DNA of 64,000 bases from Pelagibacteraceae bacterium AG-422-D23 (GCA_003213615.1 QCMQ01000004.1:25565-89564); one strand, 5' to 3'. Shown: positions 42,197-51,654, counted from the first letter of the stretch. Translations and numbers: made by a program. The notes: generated by a model from the letters alone, not told the origin.

Positions 42197-43024
42197 ATGA
42201 GTATTGAAAATATTATAAATGAAGCTTGGGAAAATAAAGACCAAGTAAATCAAAATTCAGATAAATCTTTGAAGGATGCTATTAATCAAATTATTGATGA
42301 TTTAGATAGTGGAAAATCAAGAGTAGCTGAGAAAATCAATGGTGAATGGGTTACTCATCAACATCTTAAAAAAGCTATCATGTTAAGTTTTAGAATGTAT
42401 CCAATGGAAAATTTAAATGGTCCTTATAGTAGCTGGTATGATAAAGCTCATTTACTTAAAGGAAAAACAGCTGGATGGACAAAAGAAGATCATGAAAAAG
42501 CTGGTTTTAGAATGGTGCCTAATTCACCAGTAAGAAAAGGATCATTTGTAGGAAAGAATGCAGTTTTGATGCCATGTTATGTAAATATTGGTGCATATAT
42601 TGATGAAGGAACAATGATGGATACATTTAGTCGTGCAGGAAGTTGTTGTCAGATTGGAAAAAATTGTCATATCTCTGCAGGTTCTGGAATTGGGGGTGTT
42701 TTGGAACCCGCTCAAGCATTACCAACAATTATTGAAGATAATGTTTTTGTTGGGGCGATGTCAGAGGTTGTCGAAGGTGTGATAGTTGGTGAAGGCTCAG
42801 TATTAAGTATGGGAATGCTAATTACGCAAAGCACTAAAATAGTAACGCGGTCAACAGGCGAAATTACTTATGGAAAAATTCCTCCATACTCAGTTGTTGT
42901 ACCAGGTTCATTACCAGATAAAAATAATCCATCAGCACCATCTTTAAGCTGTGCAGTAATTATTAAACAAGTTGATGAAAAAACAAGATCAAAAACATCA
43001 GTTAACGATCTTTTAAGAGATTAA
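42197..43024 (+). CDS. dapD: Tetrahydrodipicolinate N-succinyltransferase
   Basis: Succinylase-branch step of lysine and diaminopimelate synthesis. The 275-residue protein has an N-terminal helical domain, FRMVPNSPVRKGSFVGKN (~104-121), a left-handed beta-helix of hexapeptide repeats (~110-240) including GAYIDEGTMMDTFSRAGSC and GSGIGGVLEP, and a C-terminal extension. dapE follows 2 bp downstream, supplying the desuccinylase. argD probably supplies the aminotransferase. Confidence 0.96.
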   Translation: MSIENIINEAWENKDQVNQNSDKSLKDAINQIIDDLDSGKSRVAEKINGEWVTHQHLKKAIMLSFRMYPMENLNGPYSSWYDKAHLLKGKTAGWTKEDHEKAGFRMVPNSPVRKGSFVGKNAVLMPCYVNIGAYIDEGTMMDTFSRAGSCCQIGKNCHISAGSGIGGVLEPAQALPTIIEDNVFVGAMSEVVEGVIVGEGSVLSMGMLITQSTKIVTRSTGEITYGKIPPYSVVVPGSLPDKNNPSAPSLSCAVIIKQVDEKTRSKTSVNDLLRD

Positions 43025-43026
43025 AC

Positions 43027-44184
43027 ATGCCAACAATAAATGAATTACAATTAGCTAAAGAGCTAATTAGATTTCCATCAGTTACAAAAACTGATGCTGG
43101 TGTAATTAAATTTTTAGAAAAAAAATTAAAAAAAATCGGCTTTAAAACTAAAATTCTCGAATTCAAAGATAAAAATAGTTATCCTGTAAAAAATCTTTAT
43201 GCAAGACTTGGTACCGCAGGTCCAAATTTTTGTTATGCAGGTCATTTGGATGTGGTGCCACCTGGTAATTTAAATGATTGGACTGTTAATCCCTTTAAAC
43301 CAGCTATTAAAAAAGGATACTTAATTGGCAGAGGTGCAAATGATATGAAAAGCTCAATAGCTGCATTTGTTACTGCAGTAAGTAATTTTTCTAGGGAAAA
43401 TAAAAAATTTGGTGGGTCTATTAGTCTTCTAATTACTGGAGACGAAGAAGGAATTGCAATTAATGGAACAAAAAAAGTTGTTGAGTATTTGAGGAAAAGA
43501 AAAGAAAAAATAGATTTTTGCTTGGTCGGAGAGCCTACGAATCCAAATAAATTAGGAGAAATGATAAAAATTGGTCGTAGAGGTAGTATGACTGGAAAAT
43601 TATCTGTCATTGGAATTCAGGGACATGTCGCTTACCCAAATAGAGCTAACAATCCGTCAACAGCTTTAGTCCAAATACTTAAAGAGTTAAAAGAAATTAA
43701 ATTTGATAAAGGAACAAAAGATTTTCAACCTACAAATTTAGAAATAACAAAAATTAACATTGATAATTCAGCTGATAATGTAATTCCAGGATTGGCTGGT
43801 GCATCCTTTAATATTAGATTTAATAACAAACACACATCTTACAAATTAAAGAATAAAATAAATAAAATAATTAAAAAAATTTGTAATAAAAATAAATCAA
43901 AATATAAAATCGAATATAGTGTTTCTGGTGAGGCCTTTTTAACTAAGCCTAACAGAACTACATTTATGATACAAAATACAATTAAGAGAATTACTAAAAT
44001 TAAACCAAAACTATCTACAACCGGTGGTACATCGGATGCTAGATTCATAAGAAAAATAGCTCCATGTTTAGAATTTGGGTTAGTAGGAAAAACTATGCAT
44101 AAGGTGGGAGAATGTGTGTCCTTATCTGATTTAAAAAGATTAACTTTAATTTATACTAAAATCTTAGATAACTACTTTAAGTGA
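43027..44184 (+). CDS. dapE: Succinyl-diaminopimelate desuccinylase
   Basis: Zinc-dependent M20-family amidohydrolase yielding LL-diaminopimelate. The 385-residue protein shows the metal-binding order: AGHLDVVPPG (~70-79, His and following Asp), GRGANDMKSS (~100-109), TGDEEG (~137-142, the Glu pair) and VGEPTNPN (~163-170), with the terminal metal His in LVGKTMHKVGE. A lid/dimerisation domain spans ~180-290. It follows dapD by 2 bp and overlaps the next gene by 4 bp. Confidence 0.95.
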   Translation: MPTINELQLAKELIRFPSVTKTDAGVIKFLEKKLKKIGFKTKILEFKDKNSYPVKNLYARLGTAGPNFCYAGHLDVVPPGNLNDWTVNPFKPAIKKGYLIGRGANDMKSSIAAFVTAVSNFSRENKKFGGSISLLITGDEEGIAINGTKKVVEYLRKRKEKIDFCLVGEPTNPNKLGEMIKIGRRGSMTGKLSVIGIQGHVAYPNRANNPSTALVQILKELKEIKFDKGTKDFQPTNLEITKINIDNSADNVIPGLAGASFNIRFNNKHTSYKLKNKINKIIKKICNKNKSKYKIEYSVSGEAFLTKPNRTTFMIQNTIKRITKIKPKLSTTGGTSDARFIRKIAPCLEFGLVGKTMHKVGECVSLSDLKRLTLIYTKILDNYFK

Positions 44185-45110
44185 AAACTGGTTTAATTAC
44201 ATCAGACACATCTCAAAATCATGATACAGGTCCTGGGCATCCAGAACAAATAGCAAGAGTATCAGTCATAATAGAAAATTTTAAAAAACTTAAAAATAAA
44301 AATCTTATATGGAAGAAACCATCTAAAGTTTCAGATGATATTCTATTAACTACACATGAAAAGAATTATTTAAATTTAGTAAAAAGTTCTTTTCCAAAAA
44401 ATGGTTTTTCTTCACTTGATGGTGATACAATCATTTCACCTGGAAGCAAAGACGCAACCTTCGATGCAGTTGGATCAATAATTACCGCAATTGATGGAGT
44501 AGAAAAAAAAGAATTTAGAAATGCATTTTGTGGTGTTAGACCTCCTGGACATCATAGCTCACAAAATAAGGCCGCTGGTTTTTGCATTTTAAATTCAGTG
44601 AGTATTGGAGCAAATTATTTGTTGAAAAAATATAAATATAAGAAAGTTGCAATAATTGATTTTGATGTCCATCACGGTAATGGAACACAGGATATTTTTT
44701 ATGAAAATGAAAATGTTCTTTTTATATCTACTCACCAATATCCCTACTACCCAGGAACTGGTTCAGAACATGAAAGAGGTAAATTTAACAATATCTTTAA
44801 TATACCTTTGCCAGCTGGCATAAGTTCAGAAGAATATTTAAACGTTTTTGACCGTGTCTTAAAAAAATTAGAAGAATTTAATCCAAAATTTATATTAATA
44901 AGCGCTGGTTTTGACGCCCATGAGGATGATCCTCTTGCTCAATTTAATTTAAAAACAGAGGATTATTTTACTATTACCAAAAGAATATTAGAGGCATCTA
45001 AAAAATTTTGTAATGGAAAAGTTGTTTCAATTTTAGAGGGCGGTTATGACCTAAATGCACTTAGAGACAGCACTAAAAGACACGTTGATGCTCTTTTAGA
45101 ATTTAATTGA
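44181..45110 (+). CDS. Histone deacetylase family protein (AcuC/AphA-like)
   Basis: Zinc-dependent amidohydrolase of the classical HDAC superfamily, 309 residues. Present are TGPGHPEQIARV (~16-27), GVRPPGHHSSQNKAAGFC (~118-135, tandem catalytic His), the zinc-ligand block IDFDVHHGNGTQDIF (~157-171) and ISAGFDAHEDDPL (~237-249). Bacterial members act on acetylated proteins, polyamines or small amides. The start is a GTG at 44181 inside the dapE stop (GTGA). It sits directly before a SET-domain gene. Confidence 0.92.
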   Translation: MKTGLITSDTSQNHDTGPGHPEQIARVSVIIENFKKLKNKNLIWKKPSKVSDDILLTTHEKNYLNLVKSSFPKNGFSSLDGDTIISPGSKDATFDAVGSIITAIDGVEKKEFRNAFCGVRPPGHHSSQNKAAGFCILNSVSIGANYLLKKYKYKKVAIIDFDVHHGNGTQDIFYENENVLFISTHQYPYYPGTGSEHERGKFNNIFNIPLPAGISSEEYLNVFDRVLKKLEEFNPKFILISAGFDAHEDDPLAQFNLKTEDYFTITKRILEASKKFCNGKVVSILEGGYDLNALRDSTKRHVDALLEFN

Positions 45111-45143
45111 TAATTCTTAAGAAAACTCTAAATAAAAATCTTC

Positions 45144-45635
45144 ATGAAATTATATAAAATAAAAAAATCTGGAATTGATAATAAAGGTAGAGGACTTTAT
45201 GCAACTCGTGACATTAAACAGGGAACCAAAATAATTGACTATGTTGGTAAACTTATAACAAAAAAACAAACACAAGATTCTGATAAATACGATAATAATA
45301 AACCCATTTATTTATTTACGATAAATAAAAGATACGACCTAGATGGAGATTTTCCATGGAATACTGCGGGTTTAATTAATCATTCTTGTGATAATAATTG
45401 TGATTACGATGGAAAGGGACTGAAAATTTGGGTCAAAGCAATTAAAGACATTAAAAAAGGTGAGGAGTTTACCTGTGATTATGGATTTGGTTATGATGAA
45501 AACTACAAACAATTTCCTTGTAAATGTAAATCAAAAAACTGTTGTGGCTATATTGTAAGAGCTGAATCTAGATGGCGAATAAATAAAAAGTTTGCTATGA
45601 GCAATAAAAATAAATTAATAAAGAACTCTAAATAA
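45144..45635 (+). CDS. SET-domain protein (putative lysine methyltransferase)
   Basis: 163 residues with a complete SET fold: NKGRGLYATRDIKQGTKI (~14-31), the SAM/knot motif LINHSCDNNC (~78-87), KGEEFTCDYGFGYDE (~107-121) and a post-SET-like CKCKSKNCCG (~126-135) that could bind zinc. Such proteins occur scattered in bacteria; a ribosomal or other protein target is possible. It converges with truA, overlapping 21 bp. The function is inferred from the domain only. Confidence 0.85.
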   Translation: MKLYKIKKSGIDNKGRGLYATRDIKQGTKIIDYVGKLITKKQTQDSDKYDNNKPIYLFTINKRYDLDGDFPWNTAGLINHSCDNNCDYDGKGLKIWVKAIKDIKKGEEFTCDYGFGYDENYKQFPCKCKSKNCCGYIVRAESRWRINKKFAMSNKNKLIKNSK

Positions 45636-46355
45636 AAATAAACCACCCGGTGGTGCTGGAGGGGCGCACAGTGTTCTTTTTTTCGACTTAAATCTCTTTT
45701 CAAATGTTTTCAAATCCCATTTCTTTTCTCCCAAGTATTTTAAACAACCAACCATAGATCTAACCTGATGTTGTAAAAATGATTGAGAACTAAATTGAAA
45801 TTCAATTTTATTTTTTGATGATTTAATATTTATTGATTTAATAGTTTTAATTGGGCTTTTTGCATTACAGCTTGAAGATCTAAAAATTGAATAATCATGA
45901 GTTCCTAATAACTTTTTAGCACCCTTTTTCATTAATTCTAAATTTAAAGGTCTTCGAATATGCCATGCTCTATTTTTTTCAATTATGGGTTGGCTTATTT
46001 GATTAAAAATAAAATATTTATAAATTCTTTCCTTTGCTGAAAATCTAGCATGAAATTTATTGTTTCTTTTTTTTATGTTTTTAATTGCAATATCTTTTAA
46101 ATTTAAAAAATGATTTATGGATTTTAAAAATTTAATTTTATCAGTTATTTTATTTTTACAATCAAAGTGCGCAGATTGCTCAAATGCATGAACTCCTGCA
46201 TCAGTTCTTCCTTGACCATGTAAAATAATCTTTTCTTTTAATAACTTTGATAATTTTTCTTGAATTAATCCTTGAATTGTTGGACCTTTTTTTTGAATTT
46301 GCCATCCTCTAAAATTTGTACCTGCATACTCAATAAGTATTTGGTATCTATTCAT
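45615..46355 (-). CDS. truA: tRNA pseudouridine synthase A
   Basis: Makes pseudouridine at tRNA positions 38-40. The 246-residue protein has YAGTNFRGWQIQ (~9-20), the catalytic Asp motif GRTDAGVHA (~49-57), RFSAKERIYKYFIFN and FLQHQVRSMVGCLKYLG (~183-199). The start overlaps fmt by one base in the def-fmt-truA order usual for alphaproteobacteria. The tail overlaps the SET-domain gene. Confidence 0.95.
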   Translation of the reverse strand: MNRYQILIEYAGTNFRGWQIQKKGPTIQGLIQEKLSKLLKEKIILHGQGRTDAGVHAFEQSAHFDCKNKITDKIKFLKSINHFLNLKDIAIKNIKKRNNKFHARFSAKERIYKYFIFNQISQPIIEKNRAWHIRRPLNLELMKKGAKKLLGTHDYSIFRSSSCNAKSPIKTIKSINIKSSKNKIEFQFSSQSFLQHQVRSMVGCLKYLGEKKWDLKTFEKRFKSKKRTLCAPPAPPGGLFLFRVLY

Positions 46356-47278
46356 TATAAAAATGAACCCTTTTTAATTTGTGTTCCTAAAACAAATTCT
46401 CCAATACTTTGGGACTTTTTTCCTTGTCTTTGTATTTCTTTAACTTTTATTGATTTTTTGTCTCCACATGAAATTTCTAGATAGTCAGACAAAACCTCAC
46501 CTGGTTTTCCTTGTGCTTGTCCAATTTCTGCTTTTAATATTTTATATCTCTCACCGTTAAACATGAAATAAGCTCCTGGAACTGGATAAAGTCCATTTAT
46601 TTTGCCAATTATAATTTTAGCATCCTCTTTCCAATTAATCTGCCCCTCTAATTTTTGAATTTTTGATGCATATGTCGCTGATGAGTGATCTTGTTCTATA
46701 AAGTTTACTTTATCCTCATATATATCATCTATATTATCTAAAATTTTCTCTGCAGCTAAACTTGATAGCTTTTCATTAATATCTTCGGCATTAAAATTAT
46801 TTTCTATATTAATTTTATAAACGTTACATACCGGTCCTGTATCTAGTTCTTCTCCTATTTTCATAATACTAATTCCTGTCTCTTTATCTAAATTCATAAT
46901 TGATCTTTGAATCGGAGCGGCACCTCTCCACTTTGGAAGAATAGATGCATGTATATTAATAAATCCTTTTTTAGTTAAATTTAAATATGACTTTGGTATA
47001 ATTTGACCATAAGCAACAACTATTGCCAAATCTGCTTCTAAAGATGTAAAATATTCTAATTCCTCTAAATTTTCTTTTAATGAATTTGGTGTTCTAAATT
47101 CTATATTTAAAGTTTCTGAAATTAATTGAATTGGTGACTTGTTAATTTTTTGACCTCTTTTAGATTTTTGAGGTGGTTGTGTATAAACACAAGAAATAGG
47201 ATATCCATTTTGATAAAGTGATTTTAAAATTGGAACAGCGAACATGGGTGTACCCATAAAAACTATTTTTTTTAGCAT
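46355..47278 (-). CDS. fmt: Methionyl-tRNA formyltransferase
   Basis: Formylates initiator Met-tRNA. The 307-residue protein starts KIVFMGTPMFAVPILKSL and contains INIHASILPKWRGAAPIQRS (~107-126) with the catalytic Asn/His, and TGISIMKIGEELDTGPV (~133-149, catalytic Asp). The C-terminal OB domain is present (~205-300). It is followed by truA and preceded by def 3 bp upstream, so formylation and deformylation genes are together. Confidence 0.96.
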   Translation of the reverse strand: MLKKIVFMGTPMFAVPILKSLYQNGYPISCVYTQPPQKSKRGQKINKSPIQLISETLNIEFRTPNSLKENLEELEYFTSLEADLAIVVAYGQIIPKSYLNLTKKGFINIHASILPKWRGAAPIQRSIMNLDKETGISIMKIGEELDTGPVCNVYKINIENNFNAEDINEKLSSLAAEKILDNIDDIYEDKVNFIEQDHSSATYASKIQKLEGQINWKEDAKIIIGKINGLYPVPGAYFMFNGERYKILKAEIGQAQGKPGEVLSDYLEISCGDKKSIKVKEIQRQGKKSQSIGEFVLGTQIKKGSFL

Positions 47279-47281
47279 TGA

Positions 47282-47800
47282 TTAAACTTCTGCGGAGGTA
47301 GATTTTAATTTTGATAATTTTTTAATTATCATTGATCTTTTTAATTTTGAAAGATAATCAATAAATAGTATCCCCTCTAAATGGTCCATTTCATGCTGAA
47401 TACATGTTGCAAGAAGACCATCTGCCTTTAGCAATTTCTTTTCTCCATCATAATCAAGATATTCTACTTCACACTTACTAGGTCTATCAATTTCTGCAAA
47501 CTGATTTGGCACAGAAAGACATCCTTCCTCATAAGTTGCTTTTTCTGGATCTTTATTTTTAATAACTGGATTTACGAAATATCTTGGTTTTTTTTTATTC
47601 TCATCTTTACTTATATCCATTACAATAATTCTCTTTGGCACGCCAACTTGTATCGCCGCGAGACCAATTCCGTTTGCTTCATACATTGTCTCAAGCATAT
47701 CATCCATCAATTTTTGCTCTTCTTTGCCAACAGTATTGACTGGTTTAGAAATTTGTCTAAGTAATTTATTAGGTTCTGTTATTATAGTTCTGATAGCCAT
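47282..47800 (-). CDS. def: Peptide deformylase
   Basis: Iron/zinc enzyme that removes the N-terminal formyl group. The 172-residue protein has motif 1 GIGLAAIQVG (~44-53, usually GLAAPQVG), motif 2 EEGCLSVP (~91-98, with the metal Cys) and motif 3 CIQHEMDHLEG (~132-142, two metal His plus the catalytic Glu). It heads def-fmt-truA. A 21 bp spacer separates it from the large exported protein upstream. Confidence 0.96.
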   Translation of the reverse strand: MAIRTIITEPNKLLRQISKPVNTVGKEEQKLMDDMLETMYEANGIGLAAIQVGVPKRIIVMDISKDENKKKPRYFVNPVIKNKDPEKATYEEGCLSVPNQFAEIDRPSKCEVEYLDYDGEKKLLKADGLLATCIQHEMDHLEGILFIDYLSKLKRSMIIKKLSKLKSTSAEV

Positions 47801-47821
47801 AACTTGATTTTATTATAATTT

Positions 47822-49585
47822 TTATACTTTTAAAGGAAGAACTTTTAACAATAGTTTATTTCTAATTAAATCAACATTTAATTGATTTAAAGTGTTGATA
47901 ATAAAATAAATTGTATCTTCATCAATATTTTCAATTTTGTCAGGTCCAATTACCTCAATTATTCTCAATAATGCAGCACCAATCTCATTATTATCTATCA
48001 TTGTTTGAATATCGGCAGGCATTTCTGATTGCTTTACCTCATATAGACCGTCATATTTTTTTGAAATTTCAACTCCATCAGACTTAAGCGCCTCTAAAAA
48101 AATTATATCTTTTTTTGATAAAAAATATTTTTTATCTTTTTTAATTTTCTTTAAAAATTTATCTAGATCCTCTTCAATTTTAGATTTTGCATAGTCTCCA
48201 TTGAAATAATTTATAAGTTTTGATTGATGTAAAATTTTACTATTATATTTAATCTTTTTATCTGTTGTCTCTTTCTTGTTTAAATTATTATTATAAAATG
48301 TTGTAAAATTTGAGGGCACATCCTCAACATTAATTTCACCTAAAAAATTTTTTAATTCCAAATCAAAGGCATCACCAATATCATCAGATATAAATAGATC
48401 CTTTAATATCTTAATAAATTCTAACTTAATTTTTGGTTCTTCTGTTAAAAGAGTTCTTTGATATAAAAGAGCGCGTCCCTCGATTGAAGATAGAGATTTA
48501 TATGCCTCTTTTGCGTTTAAAAATTGATTAATATTAAATTGGAATTTTTTATAAAATTCAAATAACTCCACCTCAGAATAATTTTTATCATTAACAGCTT
48601 TTTCTATTGTAGAAATTTTTTCTACATCGGTAATTTCTATGTCTTGAATTTTAAAAAGTAAATTGGCAGCTGAAAGATATTTCCAAATTGTTTTAGGTGT
48701 ATCTTCACCTGGTTCATAAGAAAACTCAGGGTTAGTTCTATGAGCTAAATGAAAATCTAAAATTGAATTTATTGATATGTCTTTATCTGCCTCATCTAGA
48801 TATCCAAATAAATAATTTATTTTGTTTTCGAAATAACTATCTTCGAAACCTAACTCTTTTTTTAAATCTAAGATTAGTTGTGCCTCTTCATTTTTTCCAT
48901 AATTGATTAAACAATATAAATTAAATTTAGATAGATATTCATCTTGGATAGGTTCTGTATTTTTAGAGAAAATCTCACATGATTTTTTTACATTTGATTC
49001 TGATAAATAAGTATCTACCAAATATTTTGCTAAATTTGGATGCAAATTTATTATTTGATTTTTAATTAAATATTCTTCTATTAATTCTAAGTTTGCATAT
49101 TTTATTAACCAATCAGATTTAAAGCTCATAAATTCTTGCTCTGTAATATTTTGGTTTGGGGAATAAGCATTGGTTAATAAAGATATGTGCATTATGTCAG
49201 ATGCATCTTCTGAAAGTTTAAACTTATTAATATTCTGAAATAAATTTTTTAATTTGGTTCCATCTGAATTTGACCACATATCCATACTCAGGCCGTATTC
49301 ACTTGGATCGTATAACCCAACAATTTTAATTTCTTTTGAAGAAAATTCTTTATCAAGTTTAATTGTATCAGTTTGTTTATTTGTTTGTAGTTCATAAACA
49401 CTATTCTGAGTAGTGTTTACAGCGTTTTCACTTGAAATATTTGTTTCTGAAATAACTTGATTATCCTTTTTTTCTATATTCCAAATATCAATTGTTTTTT
49501 CCTCAGCAAACACAGGTGTAAAAAAAATAAGACAAAATAATTTAATTGTAAGAATTTTTTTATTTAACAATTTTGAAATTTTCAT
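47822..49585 (-). CDS. Large exported protein of unknown function
   Basis: About 587 residues. The N-terminus is a signal peptide: basic MKISKLLNKKILTIKL, a hydrophobic core, and a probable cleavage after PVFA before EEKTIDIW. The rest is acidic and soluble-looking, mostly helix-forming, rich in Leu/Glu/Lys/Asn and suggestive of helical repeats, with no catalytic motif I recognise. An upstream start at 49630 would hide the signal peptide, so I chose 49585. It overlaps the small membrane-protein gene by 26 bp and probably shares its transcript. A periplasmic scaffold is a guess only. Confidence 0.75.
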   Translation of the reverse strand: MKISKLLNKKILTIKLFCLIFFTPVFAEEKTIDIWNIEKKDNQVISETNISSENAVNTTQNSVYELQTNKQTDTIKLDKEFSSKEIKIVGLYDPSEYGLSMDMWSNSDGTKLKNLFQNINKFKLSEDASDIMHISLLTNAYSPNQNITEQEFMSFKSDWLIKYANLELIEEYLIKNQIINLHPNLAKYLVDTYLSESNVKKSCEIFSKNTEPIQDEYLSKFNLYCLINYGKNEEAQLILDLKKELGFEDSYFENKINYLFGYLDEADKDISINSILDFHLAHRTNPEFSYEPGEDTPKTIWKYLSAANLLFKIQDIEITDVEKISTIEKAVNDKNYSEVELFEFYKKFQFNINQFLNAKEAYKSLSSIEGRALLYQRTLLTEEPKIKLEFIKILKDLFISDDIGDAFDLELKNFLGEINVEDVPSNFTTFYNNNLNKKETTDKKIKYNSKILHQSKLINYFNGDYAKSKIEEDLDKFLKKIKKDKKYFLSKKDIIFLEALKSDGVEISKKYDGLYEVKQSEMPADIQTMIDNNEIGAALLRIIEVIGPDKIENIDEDTIYFIINTLNQLNVDLIRNKLLLKVLPLKV

Positions 49586-49742
49586 TTGGAATAATTTTTT
49601 CAATTTCTTTTTTAGGTGCAGGAAAATCAATTGTACTTAGAAAAAAAATAATACCTAAAATAACCCCTAATCCTATTATAGATTTAATAACAAGTCCTAT
49701 GATACTTGCTTTGCCTGAACTTGTGTTTTTAATAAATTGCAT
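49560..49742 (-). CDS. Small single-pass membrane protein (60 residues)
   Basis: Begins MQFIKNTSSGKASIIGLVIK, has one hydrophobic helix (~14-40, SIIGLGVILGIIFFL) and ends with a charged periplasmic-looking tail (FPAPKKEIEKIIPNENFKIVK). It overlaps the downstream exported-protein gene by 26 bp in another frame, so the two are probably produced together. Such a layout is seen for small accessory membrane proteins, but no family is recognised. Divergent aroK starts 58 bp away. Confidence 0.6.
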   Translation of the reverse strand: MQFIKNTSSGKASIIGLVIKSIIGLGVILGIIFFLSTIDFPAPKKEIEKIIPNENFKIVK

Positions 49743-49799
49743 ATACTTTTAGATAATTTCAAATTAAGACATATTTATGTTTTTTCAATAAAGAAACTT

Positions 49800-50312
49800 A
49801 TGAAATCAAAAGAAAATCTAGTTTTTTTAGGGATGATGGGTTCAGGTAAAAGCTCTATTGGTTCCTTGGTAGCAAAGAAATTAAAATTAAATTTTATAGA
49901 TATCGATAAAGAAATTGAAAAAAATTTAAACATTACAATTAAAAAAATCTTTGAAGTTAAAGGTGAGGATTATTTTAGAAAAATTGAGGAACAGACAACT
50001 TTAAAAAAACTTAAATTAAATTCTACTGTGATTTCACTTGGTGGAGGAGCTTTTGTAAACAATAATATTAGGAAAGAAATTTTAAAAAATCATTTATCTT
50101 TTTGGCTAAATTGGGATGATAATATATTATTAAATAGAATTAAAAATAGCAGAAAAAGACCATTAGCGATTAATGCTTCAGATACTGAATTAATTGATTT
50201 AATTAAGAAACGGTCTAACATTTATTCTAAAGCTTTATATGAGATAAAGTGTGATAATCTTACTAAAAGTGAAATAGTAAATAAAATTGTAGAAATTTAT
50301 GAAACAAGCTAA
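49800..50312 (+). CDS. aroK: Shikimate kinase
   Basis: Phosphorylates shikimate at the 3-hydroxyl. The 170-residue P-loop kinase has GMMGSGKSSIGSLVA (~11-25), FIDIDKEIEK (~34-43), GEDYFRKIEEQT (~56-67), LGGGAFVN (~79-86) and the lid Arg in NSRKRPLA (~116-123). A start 63 bp upstream is possible but would add an unrelated leader; the ATG at 49800 fits the family. It overlaps aroB by 14 bp, the usual aroK-aroB pair. aroA lies 33 kb away. Confidence 0.95.
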   Translation: MKSKENLVFLGMMGSGKSSIGSLVAKKLKLNFIDIDKEIEKNLNITIKKIFEVKGEDYFRKIEEQTTLKKLKLNSTVISLGGGAFVNNNIRKEILKNHLSFWLNWDDNILLNRIKNSRKRPLAINASDTELIDLIKKRSNIYSKALYEIKCDNLTKSEIVNKIVEIYETS

Positions 50313-51405
50313 ATTAAACATAGTAACCAAAACTGAAAAATATCCAATAATTATTGGATCAAATTTAACATCGAGTGTATCAAAAATTTTTAAATTAAAT
50401 TCAATTGATTTTGATAAATGTTTAATTGTCATTGATAAAAATGTTCCAAAAAAATTTATCTCAAATATTAAAAGATCTTTAAAAAATAAAAGTATTTATG
50501 TGTTATTTTTTAATGCCAATGAAAAAAATAAAAATATTAATAGTGTTAATAAAATTCTAGAAGTTTTGTTAAATAAAAACTTTACAAGAAATGATGTTTT
50601 AATTTCTTTAGGCGGAGGAATTACAGGTGATGTAAGTGGTTTTGCTGCTAGTCTTTTTAAAAGAGGCCTAAAGTTTGCAAATATTCCAACAACTCTTTTA
50701 GCTCAAGTCGATTCATCAATAGGCGGAAAAACTGGAGTTAATTCTAAGTATGGTAAAAATTTAATAGGAAGTTTTTATCAACCATCATTGGTTCTCTCAG
50801 ATATTCAATTTCTTAAATCTTTATCAAAAAGAGAGATAATTTGTGGATATGGAGAAATATTGAAGCATTCATTAATTGATAATAAAAATTTTTTTAATTT
50901 CTTAAATAAAAATCTTAAAAAGATTTTAAGTCTTTCATCTCCATTTATTGAAAAAGCAATTTATGAAAGTTGTAAAATTAAAAAAAAAATAGTTGAAAGA
51001 GATGAAAAAGAAATTGCATTAAGAAAAGTGTTGAATTTTGGTCATACATTTGCCCATGCTTATGAAGCAAGCTTAGGGTACAGCTATAAACTAAATCATG
51101 GTGAAGCTGTGATACTTGGAATTAAAACAGCACTTAATTTTAGTTTAAGTGAAAATATGCTCAGTAAAAATGAATATAATTTAATTATAAATCATATTTA
51201 TAATTCTGGTCTGCCTTCTTCAATAAAAAAATATTTTTCTATAAAAGATTTAAATAAGATTTTATCTTTTATGACTAAAGATAAAAAAAATAATTCTGAA
51301 AAAATTAATTTAGTTTTATTAAAAAAAATTGGTAAGCCAATTTTCAACAAAGAATACTCAAAAAAAAACTTAAGTTTATTTCTAAAAAAAATTTTAAGTA
51401 ATTAA
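50299..51405 (+). CDS. aroB: 3-dehydroquinate synthase
   Basis: Second shikimate step, NAD- and metal-dependent cyclisation of DAHP. The 368-residue protein contains the NAD region SLGGGITGDVSGFAASLFKR (~103-122), IPTTLLAQVDSSIGGKTGVN (~128-147), GKNLIGSFYQP, CGYGEILKHSLI (with the metal Glu) and the metal His in NFGHTFAHAYE and LNHGEAV. It overlaps aroK by 14 bp and convergent bolA by 12 bp. Confidence 0.96.
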   Translation: MKQAKLNIVTKTEKYPIIIGSNLTSSVSKIFKLNSIDFDKCLIVIDKNVPKKFISNIKRSLKNKSIYVLFFNANEKNKNINSVNKILEVLLNKNFTRNDVLISLGGGITGDVSGFAASLFKRGLKFANIPTTLLAQVDSSIGGKTGVNSKYGKNLIGSFYQPSLVLSDIQFLKSLSKREIICGYGEILKHSLIDNKNFFNFLNKNLKKILSLSSPFIEKAIYESCKIKKKIVERDEKEIALRKVLNFGHTFAHAYEASLGYSYKLNHGEAVILGIKTALNFSLSENMLSKNEYNLIINHIYNSGLPSSIKKYFSIKDLNKILSFMTKDKKNNSEKINLVLLKKIGKPIFNKEYSKKNLSLFLKKILSN

Positions 51406-51654
51406 AATTTGGATTGAATGAATGAATTCTTTTAATTCTTGATCTAAAATCTTGTAAATTTTTTTATTACTTTCAATTTTACTCATTTTTTTTAGTTCTT
51501 CAGAAACAATAATTAATTTTAAATGATATTTTCCTTCTTGATTTCCTTCATGATTTTTATGAAGAAAAGATTTATCTTCAATATTTATACTTTCAATATT
51601 TATTTGATTTAATAATTTATTTTTTACAATTGTAATTAACTCATTTATATCCAT
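51394..51654 (-). CDS. bolA: BolA family protein
   Basis: An 86-residue BolA/IbaG-like protein. The class II KH-like fold shows DINELITIVKNKLL (~2-15), a middle HKNHEGNQEGKYHLKLIIVS (~33-52) that includes the conserved His region, and a C-terminal helix with IYKILDQELKEFIHSIQI. BolA proteins pair with monothiol glutaredoxins in iron-sulfur handling. The neighbours (a J-domain gene and cobST on the opposite strand) match the alphaproteobacterial bolA locus. Confidence 0.9.
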   Translation of the reverse strand: MDINELITIVKNKLLNQINIESINIEDKSFLHKNHEGNQEGKYHLKLIIVSEELKKMSKIESNKKIYKILDQELKEFIHSIQILIT

